A stretch of DNA of 64,000 nucleotides from assembly GCF_000176175.1 (NCBI RefSeq), contig NZ_ACZP01000018.1:62001-126000 (forward strand). Reading direction: 5' to 3'. A model generated the notes under the pieces. The model was not told the DNA's origin. It saw only the letters and a list, made by a program, of their open reading frames with translations, and searched no databases. The DNA is from Vibrio furnissii CIP 102972 (GTDB taxonomy: Bacteria; Pseudomonadota; Gammaproteobacteria; Enterobacterales; Vibrionaceae). This document shows, piece after piece, positions 17,718 through 26,508 of the stretch; the stretch's first letter is position 1; each line of letters begins with the position of its first letter. Made by a program: the position numbers and the translations under genes.

Positions 17718-18080
17718 TTTAATTAATTCATTGTTTCGTTCTGATATTCATATTACCCAGTGAGAGAGGCCTTTCTTAGAGAACGATCACAGTTCGATTT
17801 TTAATAAATGACCGCCAAAAATAGTCCTTTTTAACAATGTTTATTCATCGAATAGGGATTGATACGCTTGGGTGAATGCGCGTCATTTACGGAAATTTAA
17901 TCGAGCAAAATAAAGAATATTCATGAAATGAGTGAGATGAATTGATAGTTGGGGAAGTTTATGCAATTTAATTTTATTTATTCGGATTGTTGAACGACCG
18001 AAGTATGCATTTCTAAAGGGTAGATAGTGACTTTAACCGCCGCGAATGGCCGTGTTGTAACAAAAATATCGTGCAAAATA

Positions 18081-18094
18081 TTGATCTGAGACAA
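18081..18094. promoter_or_regulatory. FNR-like half-palindrome far upstream of arcA
   Basis: TTGATCTGAGACAA matches the FNR pattern TTGAT-N4-ATCAA at eight of ten positions. It is about 450 bases before arcA, which is far for direct action. Confidence 0.3.
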
Positions 18095-18315
18095 TCGAAA
18101 ATACGCGTTCAAAGTTTGGGGTGATGATAAAAAACGTCGCATTTTGAATCCGAATATGGTGCATCACGCGCGCATGAAAAAATGCGGCAGAATAATATTT
18201 CCGCGTTTGGCACTAATTATCCACGCGTTGAACCGACTGGATTCAAGACGGCGGCATGGATGCGCCGAACCGTGTAGTCGAGGCGTATTTGCTGTTGAAA
18301 GGCGAGCAGCAAAAT

Positions 18316-18469
18316 CTGGTGTCGAAAGGCTGGTGTCGAAAGGCCGGGGGCGAAAGATTGGAGGCCGCAGATGGGTCGCAGAAGATGGGGTACGGACGAC
18401 TGAGGCGACAAATCGCGGGCGAAAGCTAAAGGACAAAAGATAAAGGACGAAAGCTAAAGGACGAAAGAG
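18316..18469. repeat. 14-bp tandem repeat array
   Basis: Eleven consecutive 14-base units can be read in register. The first two are identical (CTGGTGTCGAAAGG), the third is close (CCGGGGGCGAAAGA), several central ones are worn, and the last three are AAAGGACAAAAGAT, AAAGGACGAAAGCT and AAAGGACGAAAGAG. Most keep a GG-x-x-CGAAAG core. The unit is not a multiple of three, so it is not a coding repeat. It is a minisatellite-like locus between yfcC and the arc operon. Confidence 0.75.
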
Positions 18470-18544
18470 AAACGGCGTCCTGATGGCGTCTCTTGCCCCG
18501 TCATAGCGCAGAACCCTGTGCCATGGATCATGAGATGGCGGGCA

Positions 18545-18570
18545 GAAAAAAGCCGCGCTGAGCGCGGCTT
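18545..18570 (-). terminator. Terminator of yfcC
   Basis: The stem AGCCGCGCT / AGCGCGGCT (18551-18559, 18561-18569) is followed on the minus strand by six T. It lies about 50 bases after the yfcC stop. Confidence 0.85.
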
Positions 18571-18622
18571 GGTGAGCAGTAGAGGCTTTGGTGTGGCAGG
18601 CCTCGGGGTCACGAACTCGGTG

Positions 18623-20068
18623 TTACATAAAGGCACCGACACTGAGCATGATCATGATCAGCACACACAGAATGCCCAGTAGCGGGGCGACCCATTTTAG
18701 CCAGCGCACGTAAGGGACACGGGCAATCGCTAAGCCACCCATCACCACTGCTGAAGTGGGCGTGATGAGGTTGACGATACCTGATGCTGATTGGTAAGCG
18801 GTCACCACCAGTTCACGACCCACGCCTGCAAAGTCGGCCAATGGTGCCATGATCGGCATGGTCAGGACGGCCAAACCAGATGAAGAAGGCACCAAGAACG
18901 ACAACAGGATTTCCAACCAGTACATCACGTTGATGAAAATCACCGATGACAGGCCAGTCACCAGTTGTTCGGCTGAATTCAGAATGGTGTCGGTGATCAT
19001 GCCGCGGTCCATGACCACCACGATACCGCGTGCAATCCCGATGATCAGGGCAACACCAAGTAGGTCACGGGCGCCATCAATAAAGCTTGAGGTAAACTCT
19101 TCTTCACTCATGCGAGCCACCAAACCAATGATGATGGTCGCGCCAAGGAACATGGCCGAGATTTCCGCCATCCACCATCCGGCGACGGAGACCCCGTAAA
19201 TCATCACAGCAAACGCAGCCGCGAAAATGGTCAGAATCACTTTGCGCGTGCCTGTGAACTCCAGGGTTTCACCACTGCGGCTGCCTAGGAAGTGCGCTTT
19301 GTTCTCTTCGTATTTATCAAACACGATGGATTTGCTTTGGTCGGCACGCACCATTTTGGCGTAGCGCATGACGTACATGACACAGATGATCCAACCCACA
19401 ATCAGCATCGCCACGCGTAACCAGATGCCATCGGTGAAGGGAATGCCCGCCGCATTGGCCGCGATGACGGTTGCAAACGGGTTGATGGTGGAACCGAGGG
19501 TACCAATGCCTGCGCCGAGCAAAACGGTCGCAGCGGCCACCACAGGGTCAAAACGAGCGGCCATCATCACCGGCACCAACAAGGTGTAGAACGGTAGGGA
19601 TTCTTCCGCCATGCCATACACGGTCCCGCCAGTGGCAAACAGCGCCATCAGAATGGGAATCATCAACTCTTCGCGGCCTTCCAAGCGTGCGGTGACACGT
19701 TCAATACCGGCGTCAATCGCTCCGGTTTTGGTCACCAAGCCAAGGAAGCCACCAATCACCAGAATGAATAGCGACACGTCAATCGCCGCCGCTTCATAGC
19801 TGTTGTGATCGTAGAAGCCGTCAATTGGTGCAAGCAAGACATCAATCACGCCTTGTGGGTTGCCTTCGGTGGCGTGGTAGGTGCCAGCAACGGGCACTTC
19901 ACGGCCGAGGTCTTCGTTCATAGCTCGGTCGTACTGACCGGCGGGCACGATCCAGGTGAGCATCGCCACCAGGGCGATCAACACAAAGAGAATGGTGTAG
20001 GCGGAGGGGAACTTAAAGTTGGCCAGAAAGCCGCCTTTACGTTCTGTGGGTGCAGTTTGGGTTGTCAT
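18623..20068 (-). CDS. yfcC: YfcC-family transporter, candidate arginine/ornithine exchanger
   Basis: This 481-residue polytopic membrane protein of the YfcC family (IT superfamily, related to ArcD-like and C4-dicarboxylate carriers) has about 11-12 hydrophobic segments. Family stretches include the N-terminal FKFPSAYTILFVLIALVA, TWIVPAGQYDR, ATGGTVYGMAEESLPFY and GAGIGTLGSTINPFATVIA. It lies upstream of arcA in the same orientation but has its own terminator. No other arcD candidate is present beside the deiminase genes, so it may exchange arginine for ornithine or citrulline. That function rests on context only. It is preceded by 698 non-coding bases. Confidence 0.8.
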   Translation of the reverse strand: MTTQTAPTERKGGFLANFKFPSAYTILFVLIALVAMLTWIVPAGQYDRAMNEDLGREVPVAGTYHATEGNPQGVIDVLLAPIDGFYDHNSYEAAAIDVSLFILVIGGFLGLVTKTGAIDAGIERVTARLEGREELMIPILMALFATGGTVYGMAEESLPFYTLLVPVMMAARFDPVVAAATVLLGAGIGTLGSTINPFATVIAANAAGIPFTDGIWLRVAMLIVGWIICVMYVMRYAKMVRADQSKSIVFDKYEENKAHFLGSRSGETLEFTGTRKVILTIFAAAFAVMIYGVSVAGWWMAEISAMFLGATIIIGLVARMSEEEFTSSFIDGARDLLGVALIIGIARGIVVVMDRGMITDTILNSAEQLVTGLSSVIFINVMYWLEILLSFLVPSSSGLAVLTMPIMAPLADFAGVGRELVVTAYQSASGIVNLITPTSAVVMGGLAIARVPYVRWLKWVAPLLGILCVLIMIMLSVGAFM

Positions 20069-20321
20069 AGCTGTCTCCTTACATTCAGAAAATAGAACGC
20101 TCTGAACGCGTTTGGTGGCTAATATTCTCTATTCACCGGATTGTTTTCTCAGGCCCGTTTTGAGCGGGGCGATGCATACCTATATTGGCGCGAAAACAAA
20201 AATAGATAGGTTACATCGTCCAACCGGCATCTCAAATCAGTAACTTAGAAAACCTTAATTGCAATATTATCGAATATGGCAACGTATTAAGTGAAATAAA
20301 GCTTAAGGAAAATTAATAAAT

Positions 20322-20390
20322 ATGGCAAAAAATCTTATTTTTATTCATGGTGATGAAGTGAATAACGCTTCATCGTTAAAGAAATTCTAA
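20322..20390 (+). other. Possible 22-codon small open frame
   Basis: ATG at 20322 opens a 22-residue frame that begins MAKNLIFIHGD and ends SLKKF. AAGGA lies 12 bases upstream, which is longer than usual. It runs opposite to its neighbours and overlaps the ARG-box-like site. I do not recognise it, and it may be chance. Confidence 0.15.
20357..20374. promoter_or_regulatory. ARG-box-like site upstream of yfcC
   Basis: TGAAT (20359-20363), four bases, then CTTCA (20368-20372): nine of ten core positions of the ARG box. It lies about 290 bases before yfcC. The spacer is less AT-rich than the consensus. Confidence 0.4.
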
Positions 20391-20623
20391 AGAGGCTGGT
20401 GGGGATTATCTTAGCGGTGGTTCACAAATTATTGAGTGGTGATTCGTGGCCGAAATTAGACTCAAAATAAGTCAGGGTAATTGTGTATAAATAATGGAAT
20501 TCTATTCTTGATTCATTCAGGTTGTTCGCGAATATAAGCGATATTTTATTTCGTCTATTTCAAACAGGGGAATTTTATTCAGTTGCAAATTCAGCGGGTA
20601 AAAAATAACTTTTGCACCAATGC

Positions 20624-20637
20624 TTGATTTAAATCAA
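20624..20637. promoter_or_regulatory. Perfect FNR-type palindrome
   Basis: TTGATTTAAATCAA is an exact match to TTGAT-N4-ATCAA. It is about 130 bases downstream of the dcuA stop and 555 bases upstream of yfcC. It suits anaerobic control of yfcC through a long leader, or of a small RNA. Confidence 0.75.
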
Positions 20638-20723
20638 GTCGCTTGAGCGCACTGATTCGTGGATTCGATAGGCAACCGATGGTGGCGTAAAAGGAGGCGG
20701 GTCGCGCGGGCGGTTTCGAGTCA

Positions 20724-20748
20724 TAAAAAAAGGGAGCCGAAGCTCCCC
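20724..20748 (-). terminator. Terminator of dcuA
   Basis: On the minus strand GGGAGC-TTCG-GCTCCC is followed by seven T. The stem is closed by the very stable TTCG tetraloop. Confidence 0.92.
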
Positions 20749-20766
20749 TTGATTGCACTTTATTCT

Positions 20767-22074
20767 CTAGATGAACAGGCCACCGAACAGGAAGCCAAAG
20801 GCCACTGCCGATGCAATGGTCACCACGCCTGGAATAAAGAATGCGTGGTTAAACACATATTTACCAATGCGAGTTGAACCGGTGTCATCCATTTCGACTG
20901 CCGCCAACAAGGTTGGGTAAGTAGGCAGCACAAACAGCGCGCTCACGGCAGCAAAAGATGCAACTGCAGTCAGCGGTGCCACACCAATCGCCAATGCAGC
21001 AGGCATCAGCGCAACCGTGGTTGCCCCTTGTGAGTACAGCAGCATCGACGCAAAGAACAGCACCAATGCCAGCATCCATGGGTAGTCTGCCAACAGGGCG
21101 CCAGCCACTTCTTTGATGCCATCTACGTGCGCGTTCACAAAGGTTGAACCTAACCATGCCACACCCAGAACGCACACACATGCCGTCATACCAGAGCGGA
21201 AGGTGGCAGCGGATGCAATTTTAGACGCGTCGATTTTGGTCACCATCACGATGGCTGCCGCAGCGGCAAGCATCACAGTCATGATCGCTTCGTTACGACC
21301 AAGCGCAGGGTTTTCAATCAGACCGACAGAAGACGAAATTGCAGCGGCGTAACACACCACAAACGCAATCGCAGCAAGGAAGATGTAAGTTGCTGGTTTG
21401 GCCGTTGGTAGAATTTCACGCTTGTGGTCGTTGTCTAGTTTCACCAAACCTTTGGCGAGGTTTTCTTGGTAAACCGGATCGTCTTTCAGCTCACAACCCA
21501 TGAAGTTCGCCACAAATGCACCGACCATACAGGCCGCGAATGTGGTTGGAATACAGATGGCCAGCAGGGTTAAGTAGTCCACGCCAAACGGTACCAGCAT
21601 CGCGGCAAAAGCGACTACGGCAGCAGAAATTGGCGAGGCGGTGATCGCGATTTGTGAGGCGACCACCGCGATAGACAGCGGACGTGATGGGCGTACGCCT
21701 TGGCCTTTCGCCACTTCAGCAATCACAGGTAGTGTTGAGAATGCAGTGTGGCCAGTACCCGCCATCAGTGTCATGAAGAATGTCACGATTGGGGCGTAGA
21801 AGGTGATGCGTTCAGGGTGTTTACGTAAAAAGTTTTCCGCGATCTGTACAAGCCAATCCATACCACCAGCAACCTGCATGGCAGCAATCGCTGTGATCAC
21901 GGACATGATGATCAGAATAACGTCGACGGGAATGAAAGCTTGACTGGTCGGAACGCCCAGAACAAGAGACAGGACAATGACACCAGCGCCACCGGCAAAA
22001 CCGATCCCGATACCGCCGATACGTGCTCCCAAAAAGATAAAGAGCAGAACAACTAACAGTTCAACCCAAACCAT
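20767..22074 (-). CDS. dcuA: Anaerobic C4-dicarboxylate transporter DcuA
   Basis: This 435-residue inner-membrane exchanger of the Dcu family moves aspartate, malate and fumarate in against succinate. It has about ten to twelve hydrophobic segments. Typical stretches are GIGIGFAGGAGVIVL near the N terminus, FMTLMAGTGHTAFSTLPVI near 115, and ASQIAITASPISAA near 145. Length matches E. coli DcuA. It is downstream of aspA on the same strand, so aspartate taken up can be split to fumarate for the fumarate reductase at the other end of the window. Its leader carries a large inverted repeat. Confidence 0.95.
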   Translation of the reverse strand: MVWVELLVVLLFIFLGARIGGIGIGFAGGAGVIVLSLVLGVPTSQAFIPVDVILIIMSVITAIAAMQVAGGMDWLVQIAENFLRKHPERITFYAPIVTFFMTLMAGTGHTAFSTLPVIAEVAKGQGVRPSRPLSIAVVASQIAITASPISAAVVAFAAMLVPFGVDYLTLLAICIPTTFAACMVGAFVANFMGCELKDDPVYQENLAKGLVKLDNDHKREILPTAKPATYIFLAAIAFVVCYAAAISSSVGLIENPALGRNEAIMTVMLAAAAAIVMVTKIDASKIASAATFRSGMTACVCVLGVAWLGSTFVNAHVDGIKEVAGALLADYPWMLALVLFFASMLLYSQGATTVALMPAALAIGVAPLTAVASFAAVSALFVLPTYPTLLAAVEMDDTGSTRIGKYVFNHAFFIPGVVTIASAVAFGFLFGGLFI

Positions 22075-22101
22075 AGTGATACCTCGTTTAATATTATTAA
22101 T

Positions 22102-22145
22102 TTAATTATCTGAGAACTCAGGGGGATAAATCCTCAGATAATTAA
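22102..22145 (-). promoter_or_regulatory. Perfect 13-bp inverted repeat in the dcuA leader
   Basis: TTAATTATCTGAG (22102-22114) and CTCAGATAATTAA (22133-22145) are exact reverse complements across 18 bases. A third element, CTCAG at 22117-22121, can pair with the same CTGAG, giving a competing short hairpin. It lies 28-71 bases before the dcuA start and has no T run. Confidence 0.6.
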
Positions 22146-22199
22146 AACAGGGGCGGTTGGAGCAGGTCCGTTGCGTATCACCAAAAATACGAACAAAAC

Positions 22200-22218
22200 A
22201 GGCCCCGGAAAGGGGCCT
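22200..22218 (-). terminator. Terminator of aspA
   Basis: The stem AGGCCCC / GGGGCCT, read on the minus strand, is followed by TGTTTTG. It lies just after the aspA stop, so dcuA probably has its own promoter as well as read-through. Confidence 0.8.
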
Positions 22219-22231
22219 GATCGAGAAGTGC

Positions 22232-23683
22232 TTATTCGTAGCGTTTTGCTTTGTATTGTGGGTGCATCAGGTTTTCTACTGAGAAGATGTCATCCAGTTC
22301 TTCTTCAGTCAGTAGGCCGCGCTCAAGCACAACTTCGCGTACGCTCTTACCGGTTTCAGCACAGATTTTACCCACGATGTCACCTTCATGGTGGCCAATG
22401 TATGGGTTCAGGTAAGTAACGATACCGATTGAGTTGAACACGTAGCCTTCACAGATTTCTTTGTTCACTGTGATGCCATCGATACATTTGTCACGCAGGT
22501 TCACACACGCGTTAGACAGCAGTGAAATGGATTCAAACATCGCTTGACCGATCACAGGTTCCATCACGTTCAGCTGTAGCTGACCGCCTTCGGCTGCGAA
22601 CGATACCGTGTTGTCGTTACCAAGCACTTTAAAGCACACTTGGTTGACCACTTCTGGTACAACTGGGTTTACTTTTGCTGGCATGATAGAAGAACCCGCT
22701 TGTAGCTCAGGTAGGTTCAGTTCGTTCAGACCTGCACGTGGGCCAGAAGACAGCAGACGTAGGTCGTTACAGATTTTAGACAGTTTCACCGCAAGGCGTT
22801 TCAGTGCACCGTGAGTCATCACGTACGCACCACAGTCAGATGTTGCTTCGATCAAGTCTTCTGCTGGAACCACTTCAAGGCCAGTCACTTCAGCCAAGTG
22901 TTTGATGGCAGCCGCTTGGTAACCTGGTGCCGCGTTCAGACCCGTACCGATCGCAGTTGCACCGATGTTCACTTCAAGCAGCAGTTTTGAGGTGTATTGC
23001 AGGGCACGAATTTCTTCGTTCAGTGTTACTGCCCAAGCGTGGAATTCTTGGCCAACAGTCATTGGAACAGCGTCTTGAAGCTGAGTACGACCCATTTTCA
23101 GGATAGTTTTGAACTCAACGCTTTTCAGTTCGAATGCGCCTTTGAGGTATTCAATCGCGTCAATCAGTTTCAGCACGCTGTTGTATACCGCAATACGGAA
23201 ACCGGTTGGGTATGCACAGTTAGTGGATTGGCTCTTGTTCACATGGTCATTCGGGTTCACGAACTCGTATTGACCTTTTTCTTTGCCCATGAGCTCAAGC
23301 GCAACGTTTGCAATCACTTCGTTCGCATTCATGTTCACAGAAGTGCCTGCGCCGCCTTGGAAGACGTCTGAAGGGAACTGGTCCATACATTTGCCAGTTT
23401 CCAGAATCAAGTCACACGCTTGAATGATGTAATTCGCCACATCCTTAGGAATTACGCTCAGTTCTTTGTTTGCGAGTGCAGCTGCTTTTTTGGTCATCAC
23501 CATACCGCGCACTAACTCTGGTACATCTGAAATGGTGACATTAGAGATGTTAAAGTTTTCCATTGCGCGCAGGGTGTGAATGCCGTAGTAAGCGTCGGCC
23601 GGTACGTGACGTTGACCTAATAGATCTTCTTCGATGCGAGTGGCTGTGGTGGATGTCATTGGAGCATCAGATAGGGTAGCCAT
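22232..23683 (-). CDS. aspA: Aspartate ammonia-lyase (aspartase)
   Basis: This 483-residue homotetramer converts aspartate to fumarate and ammonia. Fumarase/aspartase-family signatures are clear: the N-terminal RIEEDLLGQRHVP, TSVNMNANEV near 125, KMGRTQLQDAVPMTVGQE, and GSSIMPAKVNPVVPE with the catalytic serine loop near 315. I chose ATG 23683, which has AAGGA seven bases upstream and matches family length; the upstream in-frame ATG would add 17 unrelated residues. With DcuA and fumarate reductase it forms an aspartate-to-succinate route. Confidence 0.96.
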   Translation of the reverse strand: MATLSDAPMTSTTATRIEEDLLGQRHVPADAYYGIHTLRAMENFNISNVTISDVPELVRGMVMTKKAAALANKELSVIPKDVANYIIQACDLILETGKCMDQFPSDVFQGGAGTSVNMNANEVIANVALELMGKEKGQYEFVNPNDHVNKSQSTNCAYPTGFRIAVYNSVLKLIDAIEYLKGAFELKSVEFKTILKMGRTQLQDAVPMTVGQEFHAWAVTLNEEIRALQYTSKLLLEVNIGATAIGTGLNAAPGYQAAAIKHLAEVTGLEVVPAEDLIEATSDCGAYVMTHGALKRLAVKLSKICNDLRLLSSGPRAGLNELNLPELQAGSSIMPAKVNPVVPEVVNQVCFKVLGNDNTVSFAAEGGQLQLNVMEPVIGQAMFESISLLSNACVNLRDKCIDGITVNKEICEGYVFNSIGIVTYLNPYIGHHEGDIVGKICAETGKSVREVVLERGLLTEEELDDIFSVENLMHPQYKAKRYE

Positions 23684-23866
23684 AACAGGATCCTTAAGAT
23701 AATTATTCTGATTAGATTTAAAATGCTTAGCCATTTCTGCCTTAAGAATCCATTCATCAGAATTATTGGCTGGAAAATCCGTCCTGACTTCTGTGGCACA
23801 TAATACTTGAGTAGTATTTAAAAAATAGGAACTGGATCACTTTTTAGTTCAATTTTCAGAAAAGAA

Positions 23867-25777
23867 TTACACGCGATGTGACTCAACTACCGTCAAATTT
23901 TCAAAACCATGTGCCGAGACGCAATTTTTGCCTTTGCGTTTGGATCGGTACATGGCTTTGTCGGCATTGGTGCAGGTTTGCGGGGCTTCGGCGGTCACTT
24001 CGGCAACGCCGACACTGACCGTGACTTTGTGCTGTGGCCACGACGAAATGGCGGTGCAGACACGCTGCATCAGCTTCACCGCTTGGTGAATATCCGTGTG
24101 CTGAATGATGACTGCAAACTCATCACCGCCGATGCGCGCGATGAAGTCGGTATCACGCAGCAGTGATTGCAATTGAATCGCGACATACAAGATCACTTCG
24201 TCACCGACGGTGTGGCCGAGCGAGTCGTTGATCGCTTTGAATGAATCGATATCGATGATGGCGAGGCAGGTGGGCGGTTGATTGGGGTAACGCTGTTTCA
24301 GGCGCGCGTAATACTGCAAGGTGTGCTCGAATTTCTTCTTGTTCCACAGCGAGGTGGCGGGGTCGCGTTCGCTGCGTTCTTTGAGTTCGACAATCGCATT
24401 GTAATGTTCGGAGATGTCGGTAAATGAATACACGTAGTACTGCACTTTGGCGATTTTCCCCGCCAATGCCCGCACTTCTGTTTTACACATCACCTCGTGA
24501 CCATCGGGATCTTGCAGGCTGTATTGGCCTTTCCATTCGCCATGTTGCGCCAGTTGATTGAGCATCAATTTCTGCTTGTGGCGCGAGGGGAGAATGTCCA
24601 ACACACTGCGCCCATGCAGCAGGTGCAAATCAATGCCCACCAGTTCGCTAAAGCGAGCATTGGCGCGCAAAATACGGTGCTCGCGATTGGCAAATGCGAT
24701 GGCGACGCCATTGTCCATCACAAACTGAGCGTAGGTTTGATCCATGCGCACCATGTGAAACGCTTCCCACAACATGCCCAGCACCACAGATGCTAAGCCC
24801 AAACACAACCAGATGGTGATCGCATCGGATCGAATTTGTTCATCGCGGGTTTGAAAGATCTGTTGCAAGGTGGCGGGATCGTAATGCGTCAGCATCGTCA
24901 ACCCGCCAACGGATCCAAAGAGTTGATTTTCAAAGGGTTGGTAAATGAAAAAACCATCTTGGGTCAACAAGGTGCCGCGTTGATTGGGATGCTGCTGCAT
25001 TGCGCGCCACACGTCGGGGTATTCGCGTGGCAGGTTGTTGAATGCGCGCGTTTGAATTAAATCACCAAATAGTTTGTTGTCGTCACTGCTGACAATGAAA
25101 TATCCCTGTGCGTCGACAAAGTCGATCGACAGGTTCTGTGTGTTCTCCGTGATTTGATGAATCACCTCCATTACGTCGAGGTTGGCAATGAAATAGCCTT
25201 GCCGCCCTGCCAGTGTGTCAATCGGATAGAGAATGCGAAAACCGGGTTTATAGGGAATCACCGGCAGGCCATGTTCGTATTCCAAATCGATGCCGAAGTA
25301 GCCTTGTTCGCCGGGGGTTAATTGTTGCGCGTAATGGAAATAGTCACGATGTCCTTTCTCTTGCAGTTGGCTGATGGGGACGATAAACGGGTGGGTCATC
25401 TGCGGCGTGTAATCGACTCGAATCACCTCGGTACCGGCTTGGTCTAAATAGCGTAATTGGTAAAACAAACCGGAATTAAACGAGGTGAGATACCACTGGC
25501 TTTCGAGGTAGCCCCGGTATTGTGGGTTGTTGCTGAGCGCGAAATCCAACAGCAGTGGGGAGTGGCTCATTTCATAAAAGGATTTTTGAATTTGGGCGTG
25601 CGTGCGGCTGGCCTTGGCATCGACAAACGACAGGAACTGCGAACCCTGCACTTCCAATCGGTCGAGCAAGAACTGATGCGCTTTGTCAGATAAATGGTAA
25701 TAGTAGCCCAGCGGAATCAACGACAGCCCTAGCCACAGAATCACCGTTTTTTTTAGCGTATTGGCAACCCGTTTCAT
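23867..25777 (-). CDS. Membrane-bound PAS-GGDEF diguanylate cyclase
   Basis: This 636-residue protein makes cyclic di-GMP. One membrane segment (about 10-28) is followed by a roughly 280-residue periplasmic sensor region resembling a double Cache domain. A second segment lies near 318-340, then a PAS domain (about 350-465) and a GGDEF domain. The active-site loop IGGDEF near residue 552 is intact. An RxxD inhibitory site (RDTD) lies exactly five residues before it, so product inhibition is likely. No EAL domain is present. It is a single gene between aspA and fxsA. The ligand is unknown. Confidence 0.9.
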   Translation of the reverse strand: MKRVANTLKKTVILWLGLSLIPLGYYYHLSDKAHQFLLDRLEVQGSQFLSFVDAKASRTHAQIQKSFYEMSHSPLLLDFALSNNPQYRGYLESQWYLTSFNSGLFYQLRYLDQAGTEVIRVDYTPQMTHPFIVPISQLQEKGHRDYFHYAQQLTPGEQGYFGIDLEYEHGLPVIPYKPGFRILYPIDTLAGRQGYFIANLDVMEVIHQITENTQNLSIDFVDAQGYFIVSSDDNKLFGDLIQTRAFNNLPREYPDVWRAMQQHPNQRGTLLTQDGFFIYQPFENQLFGSVGGLTMLTHYDPATLQQIFQTRDEQIRSDAITIWLCLGLASVVLGMLWEAFHMVRMDQTYAQFVMDNGVAIAFANREHRILRANARFSELVGIDLHLLHGRSVLDILPSRHKQKLMLNQLAQHGEWKGQYSLQDPDGHEVMCKTEVRALAGKIAKVQYYVYSFTDISEHYNAIVELKERSERDPATSLWNKKKFEHTLQYYARLKQRYPNQPPTCLAIIDIDSFKAINDSLGHTVGDEVILYVAIQLQSLLRDTDFIARIGGDEFAVIIQHTDIHQAVKLMQRVCTAISSWPQHKVTVSVGVAEVTAEAPQTCTNADKAMYRSKRKGKNCVSAHGFENLTVVESHRV

Positions 25778-26000
25778 TATGATACATGTTGAGTGAAATC
25801 TGTGTTTAAAAGGTAGTTGAGCCTTTGCTAATTTGCCAACGCTGAGGCCAGTGAATTCGGGCGTTTCGAGCTATCCACTTGATTTTCATTCAGAGAAATT
25901 TTCCTCTCAGGCAATAATTCGCTACATTTTTGCCTCGTGTTGAGCGCTTGAAGTGCCTAGCGCTTGGCGCTAAGGTTGTAGCCGATAATAAGGAGGGACT

Positions 26001-26492
26001 GTGTTTCCGATACTACTGATTTTATTTATTGCAGTGCCAGTGATCGAAATCGGCCTGTTTATTCAGGTGGGTGGCGTGCTGGGGCTGTGGCCGACGATTG
26101 CGTTGGTGTTGATCACTGCGTTTGTCGGCGCGTCGCTGGTGCGCAGCCAAGGACTCAATACCTTGATGACGGTGCAGCAACGTATGCAGCGCGGCGAGAT
26201 GCCAGCGCAGCAGATTGTGGAAGGCGTATTGTTGGCGATGGCTGGTGTGTTGCTGGTGGTGCCGGGGTTTATGACCGATGTGCTCGGCATGGTGATTCTG
26301 CTGCCCGCGCCTCGTGCCAAGCTGGCGCACTCTCTGATGAGCAAAATGGTGGTGACCCCTATGGCATCCGGATTTCAGTCCAGTCACTTTGAGCGTGATG
26401 GCGAGACGCACTCGTCGTCGCATCACGGTCAAACATTTGATGGTGAATTTGAGCGCAAGCAGGATGATCAGGACAAGCTCAATCGTCCGTAA
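26001..26492 (+). CDS. fxsA: FxsA family membrane protein
   Basis: This 163-residue inner-membrane protein of the FxsA family is named for suppression of F-exclusion of phage T7 in E. coli; its normal role is unclear. The GTG start has a strong AAGGAGG. The family core PVIEIGLFIQVGGVLGLW, ALVLITAFVGASLVRSQG and GVLLVVPGFMTDVLG, with three to four membrane segments, fills residues 1-105. The tail is His/Asp/Glu-rich and poorly conserved. In E. coli fxsA also lies near aspA. Confidence 0.9.
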   Translation: MFPILLILFIAVPVIEIGLFIQVGGVLGLWPTIALVLITAFVGASLVRSQGLNTLMTVQQRMQRGEMPAQQIVEGVLLAMAGVLLVVPGFMTDVLGMVILLPAPRAKLAHSLMSKMVVTPMASGFQSSHFERDGETHSSSHHGQTFDGEFERKQDDQDKLNRP

Positions 26493-26508
26493 ACCAGCTT
26501 CCTATAAC

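Larger units (their letters stand above)
17633..18622. promoter_or_regulatory. Long non-coding region upstream of the arginine deiminase operon
   Basis: These 990 bases have no convincing gene. The first 500 are AT-rich and should hold the arcA promoter (candidate sites listed separately). From about 18200 the composition changes to a purine-rich tandem array, followed by the yfcC terminator. Two open frames of about 90-99 codons cover the array on opposite strands. They are Arg/Lys- or Pro/Arg-rich artefacts with no family resemblance. Confidence 0.6.
20069..20766. promoter_or_regulatory. Non-coding region between yfcC and dcuA
   Basis: These 698 AT-rich bases must contain the yfcC promoter. 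They hold an ARG-box-like site (20357-20374), a 22-codon open frame with a possible ribosome site (20322-20390), a perfect FNR palindrome (20624-20637) and the dcuA terminator. The long spacing suggests a long leader or an unannotated small RNA. Confidence 0.55.

Noticed and set aside
18144..18443. Open frames of 99 codons (plus) and 90 codons (minus) upstream of the arc operon
   Set aside because: They run through the 14-bp array, are Arg/Lys- or Pro/Arg-rich, have no ribosome site and no family resemblance. The 14-base unit shifts frame each repeat.
18316..18469. CRISPR array
   Set aside because: Units are 14 bases and contiguous without unique spacers, and no cas gene is near.
23684..23734. 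Upstream ATG extending aspartase by 17 residues
   Set aside because: ATG 23683 has the better ribosome site and gives the family's usual start.
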